From Nitriliruptoraceae bacterium (GTDB taxonomy: Bacteria > Actinomycetota > Nitriliruptoria > Nitriliruptorales > Nitriliruptoraceae): DNA of 5,814 bases. Every line of letters begins with the position of its first letter. Position 1 is the first letter of the stretch. The stretch spans positions 1 to 5,814 of the forward strand of contig SLQK01000051.1 in NCBI GenBank assembly GCA_007131525.1. Reading direction: 5' to 3'. A program made the translations under genes and the position numbers. Below, one piece after another: positions 1 to 5,813 of the stretch. Under the pieces are notes generated by a model. The model had not been told where the DNA came from, did not search any database, and worked only from the letters and a program-made list of their open reading frames with translations.

Positions 1-1
1 C

Positions 2-976
2 AGCGGGCTGGTCGCGATCGTGTCCGTGAAGGTCGGTGACCCGCAGTTCGAGGGTCAGACCAAGACCAAGCTCGGCAACACCGAGGTGAAGACCTTCGTC
101 CAGACCACCACCTACGCGCGGTTGGCCGAGTGGCTCGAGGAGCATCCGGGCGAGGGCAAGCTCATCGTGCAGAAGGCCGAGGGAGAGGCCCAGGCCAGGA
201 TCGCGGCGCGCAAGGCCCGCGACCTCACCCGACGCAAGTCCCTGCTCGAGTCCACCTCGCTGCCGGGCAAGCTCGCCGACTGCCAGTCACGCGACCCGGC
301 CGAGTCGGAGCTGTACATCGTCGAGGGTGACTCCGCCGGCGGCTCGGCGAAGATGGCCCGTGATCGGGCCACCCAGGCGATCCTGCCGATCCGCGGCAAG
401 ATCATCAACGTGGAGAAGGCGCGGCTGCCGAAGATCCTGTCCAACACCGAGGTCCAGGCCCTGATCACCGCGATGGGGACCGGGTTCGCCGACGACTTCG
501 ATGTCACCAAGGCCCGCTACCACAAGCTGATCCTGATGGCGGACGCCGACGTGGACGGTGCCCACATCCGCACGTTGCTGCTGACCTTCCTGTTCCGGCA
601 CATGAAGCCGCTGATCGAGGCGGGCTACGTCTACCTCGCGCAGCCCCCGCTGTACCTGGTGTTCCACCCCAGCCGGAAGAAGGAGTTGCACTACGCCTTC
701 TCCGACCAGGAGCGCGACGCCATCATCGCCCGCATCCGCGAGGACGTGGGACCGGACCGCAAGATCGAGGTCCAGCGCTTCAAGGGGCTCGGCGAGATGG
801 ATCCCGATCAGCTGTGGGAGACCACCATGGACCCCGAGCGGCGGACGTTGAAGCTCGTGACCATGGACGACGCCGCGGCGGCCGACGAGATGTTCTCGAT
901 CCTGATGGGCGATGACGTGGCCTCCCGCCGCGACTTCATCCAGGCCAACGCCAAGTACGCCACGTTGGACGTGTGA
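2..976 (+). CDS. gyrB: DNA gyrase subunit B, 3' part (5' end outside window)
   Basis: This is the ATPase/TOPRIM subunit of DNA gyrase, which with GyrA forms the A2B2 enzyme that negatively supercoils DNA using ATP. The window opens inside the gene; 324 codons are visible, roughly half of a usual GyrB. Visible residue 1 is the Ser codon at position 2. The QTKTKLGN loop (K21 of the visible part) is the transducer-domain lysine loop that contacts the ATP gamma-phosphate. The TOPRIM domain follows, with EGDSAGG (Glu108, catalytic acid) and the metal-binding DADVDG (Asp181, Asp183, Asp185). QRFKGLGEM (from residue 258) begins the conserved C-terminal tail, which contacts GyrA. The large TOPRIM insert of E. 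coli GyrB is absent, as is usual in actinobacteria. Arg replaces E. coli Lys447 in LPIRGK, also normal for this phylum. The stop lies one base before the next gene. The identification is certain. Confidence 0.98.
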   Translation, partial: SGLVAIVSVKVGDPQFEGQTKTKLGNTEVKTFVQTTTYARLAEWLEEHPGEGKLIVQKAEGEAQARIAARKARDLTRRKSLLESTSLPGKLADCQSRDPAESELYIVEGDSAGGSAKMARDRATQAILPIRGKIINVEKARLPKILSNTEVQALITAMGTGFADDFDVTKARYHKLILMADADVDGAHIRTLLLTFLFRHMKPLIEAGYVYLAQPPLYLVFHPSRKKELHYAFSDQERDAIIARIREDVGPDRKIEVQRFKGLGEMDPDQLWETTMDPERRTLKLVTMDDAAAADEMFSILMGDDVASRRDFIQANAKYATLDV

Positions 977-977
977 C

Positions 978-1445
978 GTGGTCACGCCTCGATCGGCTGG
1001 ACGGCTGCCGCCGCGCACGGGGCTGGCGCTGGGGCTGGTGCTCGGGATGGGCATCGGCATCCTCGTCGGCCGGCTGCTCGAGCTGCGCGCCCTCGGCCTG
1101 GTGCTGGGGCTGGCGCTGGGTGTCGTCCTCGGGCTGAGGTTGGACAACGACCGCGCGGCCGAGGATGGGGCCGACGGATCGGACCCGACCGATGGTGCGG
1201 GTCCGGATGCGCCCGATGAGCACGGCGCGATCGCGCGGGCCCTGCTCTGGCTGTTGGCCGGCCTGGTCCTGCTGGTCCTGCTGGCCGTGGTGACCGCACC
1301 TGAGCTGCTCGCCGCACCCGGCACGATCACCACCGTCCTGCTCGTGGTGTTGGCCGCCGGCCTGCCGGGTGCCGTGCTGCTGCTGGCCGTCGTCGGTCGT
1401 CGGCGACGCATCGATCGCGAGGAACGCGGGGAGGACCATCCATGA
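978..1445 (+). CDS. Small four-helix membrane protein with glycine-zipper helices, unknown function
   Basis: I do not recognise the family. The 155-residue product has four predicted membrane helices, at about residues 15-31, 38-53, 85-106 and 116-140. An acidic linker (56-82, rich in Asp/Gly/Pro) lies between helices 2 and 3, and the tail is RRRRIDREERGEDHP. Arginines at the N-terminus, in the linker and in the tail suggest both ends and the linker are cytoplasmic. Helices 1 and 2 carry Gly at every fourth position (15, 19, 23, 27, 31 and 40, 44, 48, 52), a glycine-zipper pattern known to support close helix packing. The GTG start at 978 is one base after the gyrB stop, with no evident Shine-Dalgarno sequence, which suggests translation by reinitiation. 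An in-frame ATG at 1047 would fall inside helix 1, so it is less likely. The ORF ends in an ATGA overlap with the next gene. Coding is supported by the coherent topology and the gene packing; function is unknown. Confidence 0.8.
   Translation: MVTPRSAGRLPPRTGLALGLVLGMGIGILVGRLLELRALGLVLGLALGVVLGLRLDNDRAAEDGADGSDPTDGAGPDAPDEHGAIARALLWLLAGLVLLVLLAVVTAPELLAAPGTITTVLLVVLAAGLPGAVLLLAVVGRRRRIDREERGEDHP
1019..1120 (+). repeat. Two direct copies of a 15-bp sequence encoding the glycine-zipper helices
   Basis: The 15-mer GGGGCTGGCGCTGGG occurs at 1019-1033 and again at 1106-1120, 87 bp apart, which is exactly 29 codons and so in the same reading frame. Each copy encodes part of a Gly-Leu-Ala-Leu-Gly segment, one in helix 1 and one in helix 2 of the four-helix protein. 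The similarity of the two helices suggests an internal duplication. Convergence on Leu/Ala/Gly codons in GC-rich DNA is an alternative explanation. Confidence 0.6.
1428..1434 (+). promoter_or_regulatory. Shine-Dalgarno sequence for the 1442 gene
   Basis: GGGGAGG lies seven bases before the ATG at 1442, inside the end of the preceding gene. It fixes the start of the two-helix protein and supports the ATGA overlap as a genuine coupled start. Confidence 0.75.
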
Positions 1446-1768
1446 GCCGCACCTACGGGGCCGCCCTGGTCGCTGCCGTGGTCGTCGGGGGCTCGCTGAT
1501 CGGGCTCGGCCTCTACCTCGGCTTCTCCGCCGCGCCCACAGTCTGGTTCGGCCTCGTCTGCGGCCTGCTGGCGGGGCTCCTGCTGGTCGCTGCGAGCCGT
1601 CGGGCGGACACCTTCCACCCCACCGATCCCAACGCCCACCTCGCCGACCACTCCGAGACCGGCGAGATCTCCGACACCGGTGACCACCTCGATGCCGGGC
1701 CCGCCGTCCAGCCGCCTGCGGCTGACGATGACCCCGACGATCCCCCCGCTGGAGCTGCCCGTGGTTGA
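1442..1768 (+). CDS. Small two-helix membrane protein with acidic cytoplasmic tail, unknown function
   Basis: I do not recognise the family. The 108-residue product has a short MSRTYG head, a first hydrophobic helix at about residues 7-28, a short SAAPTVW loop, and a second helix at about 34-51, closed by SRRAD. This fits a hairpin with both ends in the cytoplasm. The remaining 57 residues are hydrophilic, probably disordered, rich in Asp, Pro and Ala, and contain four histidines (59, 66, 70, 82). The segment PPAADDDPDDPP (91-102) resembles the repeated tail of the neighbouring GyrA. The ATG start overlaps the stop of the upstream gene (ATGA) and is preceded by a strong GGGGAGG. The 3' end overlaps the GTG start of gyrA by 8 bases. 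It therefore sits in the middle of a coupled gyrB-gyrA transcript. It may act together with the preceding four-helix protein, judged only from adjacency and shared membrane location. Confidence 0.8.
   Translation: MSRTYGAALVAAVVVGGSLIGLGLYLGFSAAPTVWFGLVCGLLAGLLLVAASRRADTFHPTDPNAHLADHSETGEISDTGDHLDAGPAVQPPAADDDPDDPPAGAARG
1751..1754 (+). promoter_or_regulatory. Likely Shine-Dalgarno sequence for gyrA start at 1761
   Basis: GGAG lies six bases before the GTG at 1761 and is the main support for the long form of GyrA. A competing GGAGG at 1868-1872 lies 11 bases before an in-frame GTG at 1884, so the start is not fully settled. Confidence 0.5.
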
Positions 1769-4502
1769 CGACACGACCCCCGACGATCCCACCGCACCGA
1801 GCGAGTCCGGCACACCGGTCCGGGGAGGAACCCGCGAGGCGACCCCGAGCGACCCGGTGGTCCGGGCGGAGGATGGCACCCCGGTGGATGAGACCGGCGG
1901 CGTCCTGGCTGCCCGGGTCGAACCGGTGGTGATCGAGGACGAGATGCGCACGTCCTACCTCGACTACGCCATGAGCGTGATCGTGGGGCGTGCCCTGCCG
2001 GACGTGCGTGACGGACTGAAGCCCGTGCACCGCAGGATCCTGTACTCGATGGACGAGACGGGGCTGCGTCCCGACCGTCCCTACCGCAAGTGCGCCTCCG
2101 CCGTCGGCGACGTGATGAAGAAGTACCACCCCCACGGCGACTCGGCGATCTACGACGCGCTGGTGCGGATGGGCCAGGACTTCTCCATCCGGTACGAGCT
2201 GATCGACGGGCACGGCAACTTCGGCTCGGTGGACGGCGACCCCGCGGCGGCGATGCGCTACACCGAAGCGCGGCTGTCGCGGCTGTCGATGGAGCTGCTC
2301 CGCGACATCGACGAGGAGACCGTCGACTACGTCCCCAACTACGACGGCTACGAGGAGGAGCCCGTCGTCCTGCCGGCCCGGTTCCCCAACCTGCTGGCCA
2401 ACGGGGCCACCGGCATCGCGGTCGGGATGGCCACCAACATCCCACCCCACAACCTCGGTGAACTGATCGACGCGACGATCGCCCTCATCGAGGACCCCTC
2501 GCTGACCGCCGTCGACCTGATGCGCCACATCCCGGGCCCGGACTTCCCCACCGGCGGGCTGATCCTGGGCAACGCCGGTGCCTACGAGGCCTACACCACG
2601 GGTCGCGGGTCCATCAAGGTCCGGGCGGTGTGCACGATCGAGGAGCCGGAGCGCGGCCGCGACCGGGAGCGGATCGTCGTCACCGAGATCCCGTACATGG
2701 TCAACAAGGCGAACCTGCTCAAGAAGATCGCCGAGCTCGTCAACGCCAAGGTGCTGACCGGCATCGCGGACCTCCGCGACGAGTCCTCCCGTGAGGGCAT
2801 GCGCGTCGTGATCGACCTCAAGCGTGACGCCAACGCCCAGGTCGTGCTCAACCAGCTGTACAAGCACACCCAGCTCCAGGACACCTTCGGGGTGAACCTG
2901 CTCGCGTTGGTCGACGGGGTGCCGCGGACGCTGACCCTGGACCAGGCGCTGCGGCACTACGTCGCCCACCAGGTCGACGTCATCACCCGGCGGACCAGGT
3001 ACCGGCTCCGCAAGGCCGAGGAGCGCGCCCACGTCCTCGAGGGCCTGCTGATCGCCCTCGACCACATCGACGAGATCATCGCCCTGATCCGTGCCAGCGC
3101 CTCGGCCGACACCGCCAAGACCGAGCTGATGACCCGGTTCGCGCTGTCGGAGATCCAGGCGCAGGCGATCCTCGATATGCAGCTCAGACGGCTGGCCCAG
3201 CTCGAGCGGCAGCGCATCCAGGACGAGTACGACGAGCTCCAGGCGCTGATCGCCGATCTGCGCGACATCCTGGGCGACCCTGCCCGTGTGCGCGCGATCA
3301 TCATCGACGAACTCCGCGAGATCCGGACCCGCTACGCCGACGAGCGTCGCAGCCGCATCGTTCCCGACGACGGGGCGATGACCGTGGAGGACCTGATCCC
3401 GGTCGGCGACGTGGTCGTGACCCTCACCCGGGCGGGCTACGTCAAGCGGACACCGGTGGATGCCTTCCGGACCCAGAAGCGCGGGGGCCGTGGGGTGCGG
3501 GGCACGGACATGAAGGAGGACGACATCGTCGCCTCCCTGCTGACCTGCTCCACCCACGACCACCTGCTGGTGTTCACCAACCGCGGTCGTGTCTACCGGA
3601 TCAAGGCCTACCAGGTCCCGGAGAAGTCCCGCGCCGCCAAGGGCGTCTACGTCGCGAACGTCCCCGGGCTCGCCCTGGAACAGGGCGAGACGGTGGCGGC
3701 GATCATGGCGCTGGCCGAGTTCCGCGACGACCGGTTCCTGTTCTTCGCGACCCGCAAGGGCACCGTCAAGCGCACCCGGCTCGATGACTTCGACTCACCT
3801 CGCTCGGTGTTGATCGCCATCAACCTCCACCCCGAGGACGAGCTGATCAGCGTCGCGGTGACCGACGGCTCCCAGGACATCGTCATGGTGTCGCGCAGCG
3901 GCAAGGCGATCCGCTTCGCGGAGTCCGATGCCCGCGCCATGGGCCGGACCGCGGCCGGGGTCCGAGGGATGCGGATCGACGAGGGCGATGCGGTCCTGGC
4001 GATGGCGCCCGTGCCCTCCGAGGGGGATGGCGGTGCCTACCTCCTCGTGGTCACCGAGCAGGGCTACGGCAAGCGCACCCCGATCGACGGTGCCGGCGAG
4101 CACGGCTACCCCCGCCAGAAGCGTGGTGGGCAGGGTGTCAAGACCATCACCGTGACCGACACGCGCGGCGGGCTGGCCGGCGCGCTCGTCGTCCCCCTGG
4201 AGGCGGAGATCCTGCTGGTCAGCGACAACGGGACCCTGATCCGGATGGCGTTGGTCGATGTGCGTCCGATGGGTCGCTCGGCCCAGGGGGTGTCGTTGAT
4301 GCGCCCCGGTGACGGCGCATCGGTCGTTGGTCTCGCCCTGGTGATGGAGGACGAGGAGGACGCCCAGGCCGCCGCGCCGCCGGCCGCCGTGGGTGACGCC
4401 GCGGCGCCGGCCGCCGGTAGCGACCCCGTGCCCCCGGCGGCTGATCCGGACAGCGACACCGCGCCGCCTGCGGCTGATCCGGACCGCGAGACCGACGAGT
4501 GA
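1761..4502 (+). CDS. gyrA: DNA gyrase subunit A
   Basis: This is the DNA breakage-reunion subunit of gyrase, 913 residues from the GTG at 1761 (E. coli GyrA is 875). SYLDYAMSVIVGRALPDVRDGLKPVHRR (residues 65-92) opens the conserved core. The winged-helix site has KYHPHGDSAIYD, with Ser128 and Asp132 at the positions of E. coli Ser83 and Asp87, so there is no classical quinolone-resistance substitution. Arg166-Tyr167 is the catalytic pair (E. coli Tyr122), and Ile219 matches the DNA-intercalating Ile174. The coiled-coil gate spans about 420-540. The C-terminal DNA-wrapping beta-pinwheel starts with the GyrA box QKRGGRG (572-578), and a second box, QKRGGQG, is at 786-792. The tail from about 862 is acidic, then Ala/Pro/Asp-rich with a tandem repeat. 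A polar N-terminal extension of about 45 residues depends on the start chosen; a start at GTG 1884 would give 872 residues. The gene overlaps both neighbours. The identification is certain; the start is probable. Confidence 0.97.
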   Translation: MVDDTTPDDPTAPSESGTPVRGGTREATPSDPVVRAEDGTPVDETGGVLAARVEPVVIEDEMRTSYLDYAMSVIVGRALPDVRDGLKPVHRRILYSMDETGLRPDRPYRKCASAVGDVMKKYHPHGDSAIYDALVRMGQDFSIRYELIDGHGNFGSVDGDPAAAMRYTEARLSRLSMELLRDIDEETVDYVPNYDGYEEEPVVLPARFPNLLANGATGIAVGMATNIPPHNLGELIDATIALIEDPSLTAVDLMRHIPGPDFPTGGLILGNAGAYEAYTTGRGSIKVRAVCTIEEPERGRDRERIVVTEIPYMVNKANLLKKIAELVNAKVLTGIADLRDESSREGMRVVIDLKRDANAQVVLNQLYKHTQLQDTFGVNLLALVDGVPRTLTLDQALRHYVAHQVDVITRRTRYRLRKAEERAHVLEGLLIALDHIDEIIALIRASASADTAKTELMTRFALSEIQAQAILDMQLRRLAQLERQRIQDEYDELQALIADLRDILGDPARVRAIIIDELREIRTRYADERRSRIVPDDGAMTVEDLIPVGDVVVTLTRAGYVKRTPVDAFRTQKRGGRGVRGTDMKEDDIVASLLTCSTHDHLLVFTNRGRVYRIKAYQVPEKSRAAKGVYVANVPGLALEQGETVAAIMALAEFRDDRFLFFATRKGTVKRTRLDDFDSPRSVLIAINLHPEDELISVAVTDGSQDIVMVSRSGKAIRFAESDARAMGRTAAGVRGMRIDEGDAVLAMAPVPSEGDGGAYLLVVTEQGYGKRTPIDGAGEHGYPRQKRGGQGVKTITVTDTRGGLAGALVVPLEAEILLVSDNGTLIRMALVDVRPMGRSAQGVSLMRPGDGASVVGLALVMEDEEDAQAAAPPAAVGDAAAPAAGSDPVPPAADPDSDTAPPAADPDRETDE
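4431..4496 (+). repeat. Two tandem 33-bp units encoding the end of the GyrA tail
   Basis: Two adjacent 33-bp units, 4431-4463 and 4464-4496, encode PPAADPDSDTA and PPAADPDRETD, the last residues of GyrA (891-912). The central GGCTGATCCGGAC is identical in both. The period is a whole number of codons, so loss or gain of a unit would keep the frame. It looks like a recent small duplication in a disordered tail. Confidence 0.85.
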
Positions 4503-4927
4503 GCTCGATGCGGAGCCTGTTGCTCCTGACCGGCCTCCTGGCCCTGCTCCTCGGCTGCGGCCCAGGTGAGGGCGATGTCTTCTCCCTCGAGGTGGGCCAG
4601 TGCCTCGAGGACCCAGGTGACCGGGCAGGCATCGACCAGGTCGAGGTGGTCCCCTGCGACGCGCCCCACGACTTCGAGGTGTTCGCGCTGGTGGACCTGC
4701 CCGATGGCCCCTACCCCGGCGAGGACCAGGTGGTCGAGCGGGCCCGGGATGCCTGCACGGGCCGGTTCGCTGCCTACGTCGGCGTCGAGGAGGCGACCTC
4801 GGCACTGGCATCGGCCTTCCTCGTCCCCGATGAGGACGGCTGGGAGGACGGAGACCGCCAGGTCGTCTGTCTGCTCTACGAGCCCGACCAGCGTCTCGAC
4901 AGCTCGATGCGCGGTGCGCAGCGATGA
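4499..4927 (+). CDS. Small lipoprotein, Septum_form-like domain
   Basis: The 142-residue product begins with a lipoprotein signal peptide: hydrophobic residues 6-18, then the lipobox LLGC with Cys20 as the predicted lipidated residue, followed by GPGEGD. It is therefore expected on the outer face of the cytoplasmic membrane. The mature part has the layout of the actinobacterial septum-formation family (Pfam Septum_form): VGQCL (32-36), VVPCDAPHDFEVFA (50-63), YPGE (72-75), DACTGRFAAYVG (84-95), then FLVPDEDGW and GDRQVVCLLY (118-127). Cys35, Cys53, Cys86 and Cys124 are probably two disulfides. The family assignment comes from remembered motifs, not a search, and a true role in septation is not established for most members. 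The GTG at 4499 overlaps the gyrA stop (GTGA), implying coupling to gyrA. ATG 4508, three codons in, is an equally good start and leaves the signal peptide intact. Confidence 0.85.
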   Translation: MSSMRSLLLLTGLLALLLGCGPGEGDVFSLEVGQCLEDPGDRAGIDQVEVVPCDAPHDFEVFALVDLPDGPYPGEDQVVERARDACTGRFAAYVGVEEATSALASAFLVPDEDGWEDGDRQVVCLLYEPDQRLDSSMRGAQR

Positions 4928-5001
4928 CCAGCGTGGGTCGTGGCACGCACGGGTGGCCCGGCGGCCGGGGGCAGGGTCCCAGCTGCCACGGTCGGTCGGG
5001 G

Positions 5002-5007
5002 TAGCCT
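5002..5007 (+). promoter_or_regulatory. Weak -10-like hexamer before the DUF3566 gene
   Basis: TAGCCT fits the actinobacterial TANNNT -10 pattern and lies 22 bases before the GTG at 5030, in the only spacer of the gene string. There is no convincing -35 sequence at the right distance, so an internal promoter is only a possibility. No terminator-like hairpin with a T tract separates this spacer from the gyrA operon. Confidence 0.25.
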
Positions 5008-5018
5008 GCAGCCGTCCC

Positions 5019-5025
5019 GGGAGGA
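5019..5025 (+). promoter_or_regulatory. Shine-Dalgarno sequence for the DUF3566 gene
   Basis: GGGAGGA lies four bases before the GTG at 5030. It selects this start over the in-frame GTG at 4940, which has no such site, and over the ATG at 5045, which is about 20 bases away. Confidence 0.75.
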
Positions 5026-5029
5026 AGAC

Positions 5030-5653
5030 GTGGCACGACGTCGGATGACCATCAAGCGCCTGGACCCGTGGTCGGTGCTGAAGTTCGGCGCGTTCGCCAG
5101 CGTCGTGCTCTACGCGGTGTTCCTGCTGGTGGCAGGGGTGGTGTGGTTCATCATCGACCGGTTGCAGCTGGTCGACCAGGCCTGCGACATCGCCCTGGAC
5201 GTCGGATTCACCTCCTGCGGGGTGAACGCGGGCAACCTGTTCCAGGTCCTCGCCCTCCTCGGAGCCATGTGGGTCATCGTCCAGACCGCGATCTTCGTGT
5301 TCCTCTCCTTCCTCCACAACCTCATCGCGGATCTGACGGGAGGGCTGGTCATCGGGGTCGTCGACGATGTCGGTGAGGCTGCCCCAGCGGCACGCACCGC
5401 CGCCCCGATCACCTCCAGCTCACCACCCACGGGGCGGACCGGCGGTGCGCCGTCCTCGGGCCCGCAGAGCGGCGACGCCGCGGGGCGCGACTCGGTCGCC
5501 GGGCCGTCGTCGGACCCGGAGCCCGACAGCGGTCCGGCCCCGCGGATCGGGCAGCCCGACCGGCAGATCGGCTCGGCTGCGTCCCGGGCCCCATCCGGGA
5601 CCCAGGTCCGGCCCGGTCCGGCGACCGGCGAGGAGTCGCTGTTCCCCGAGTAG
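5030..5653 (+). CDS. DUF3566-type two-helix membrane protein
   Basis: The 207-residue product matches the DUF3566 family, whose Mycobacterium tuberculosis member, Rv0007, also follows gyrA. A basic head (MARRRMTIKR) is followed by LDPWSVLKF (11-19), a family hallmark, and helix 1 (about 19-42). An extracytoplasmic loop (43-69) carries Cys52 and Cys63, a possible disulfide. Helix 2 (about 70-95) follows, then the HNLIADLTGG motif (96-105), also typical of the family. Residues 115-207 are Pro/Ser/Gly/Asp-rich and probably disordered in the cytoplasm. As I recall, Rv0007 instead has its disordered part before the helices. The biochemical role of the family is unknown. The GTG at 5030 is chosen for its GGGAGGA; starting at GTG 4940 would add 30 residues unlike a family N-terminus. 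The gene lies 102 bases after the lipoprotein gene and may share the gyrase transcript. Confidence 0.88.
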   Translation: MARRRMTIKRLDPWSVLKFGAFASVVLYAVFLLVAGVVWFIIDRLQLVDQACDIALDVGFTSCGVNAGNLFQVLALLGAMWVIVQTAIFVFLSFLHNLIADLTGGLVIGVVDDVGEAAPAARTAAPITSSSPPTGRTGGAPSSGPQSGDAAGRDSVAGPSSDPEPDSGPAPRIGQPDRQIGSAASRAPSGTQVRPGPATGEESLFPE

Positions 5654-5691
5654 CGGTCAGCGGGGAGCGGTCAACGGTAGGCAGCCCGCGG

Positions 5692-5721
5692 TTCGCCTGT
5701 CAGGGCCGGCGTCGCTACGCT
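5692..5721 (+). promoter_or_regulatory. Likely promoter of the tRNA-Ile gene
   Basis: A -35-like TTCGCC (5692-5697, three of six matches to TTGACA) and a -10-like TACGCT (5716-5721, fits TANNNT) are separated by 18 bases. Transcription would begin near 5728, about ten bases before the mature tRNA. The spacer from 5654 to 5738 otherwise holds no gene, and I see no clear terminator for the preceding operon. Confidence 0.45.
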
Positions 5722-5738
5722 GCGCCGCTGCACCACAC

Positions 5739-5813
<75 letters not shown>

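Larger units (their letters stand above)
4939..5035 (+). promoter_or_regulatory. Possible alternative-hairpin element before the DUF3566 gene
   Basis: The heptamer CGTGGCA occurs at 4939-4945 and 5029-5035, and its reverse complement TGCCACG lies midway at 4984-4990, with 45 bases between successive copies. The last copy contains the GTG start at 5030. In RNA the middle copy could pair with either outer copy, so pairing with the downstream one would hide the start codon. A local CCCGG/CCGGG hairpin (4957-4969) sits within the first loop. Seven-base complementarity is weak evidence in GC-rich DNA. Confidence 0.25.

Noticed and set aside
1822..1830. Strong Shine-Dalgarno-like GGGGAGGAA within the 5' part of gyrA
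   Set aside because: No ATG, GTG or TTG in the gyrA frame lies at a suitable distance downstream, so it does not define a start.
287..1951. Minus-strand open frame of 554 codons across gyrB, both membrane genes and the gyrA start
   Set aside because: It overlaps unmistakable gyrB sequence and gives a low-complexity Ser/Arg/Gly/Val product. Absence of stops is expected at this GC content.
2133..2157. Possible quinolone-resistance change in GyrA
   Set aside because: Ser128 and Asp132 are the wild-type residues at the positions of E. coli Ser83 and Asp87, so the sequence shows no classical resistance substitution.
936..3563. Very long open frame on the minus strand (875 codons), opposite the membrane genes and the first two-thirds of gyrA
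   Set aside because: It lies antisense to certain gyrA coding sequence, has a His/Val/Gly/Asp-rich composition typical of complementary frames in GC-rich DNA, and shows no recognisable domain.
4957..4969. CCCGG-CGG-CCGGG hairpin considered as a terminator between the lipoprotein and DUF3566 genes
   Set aside because: Short stem, no following T run; such GC hairpins are common by chance here.
4566..5048. Plus-strand open frame of 160 codons overlapping the lipoprotein gene in another frame
   Set aside because: Arg/Ser/Thr/Pro-rich product without structure, and it would displace the lipoprotein, which has a lipobox and conserved cysteines.
3795..5317. Overlapping minus-strand open frames (403 and 413 codons) opposite the end of gyrA, the lipoprotein gene and the start of the DUF3566 gene
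   Set aside because: Arg/Pro- or Glu/His-rich shadow translations with no domain; the plus strand here holds recognisable families with signal peptide and membrane helices.
5707..5727. CGGCG/CGCCG inverted repeat considered as a terminator of the operon
   Set aside because: Only five paired bases with an 11-base loop, no T tract, and it overlaps the likely tRNA promoter.
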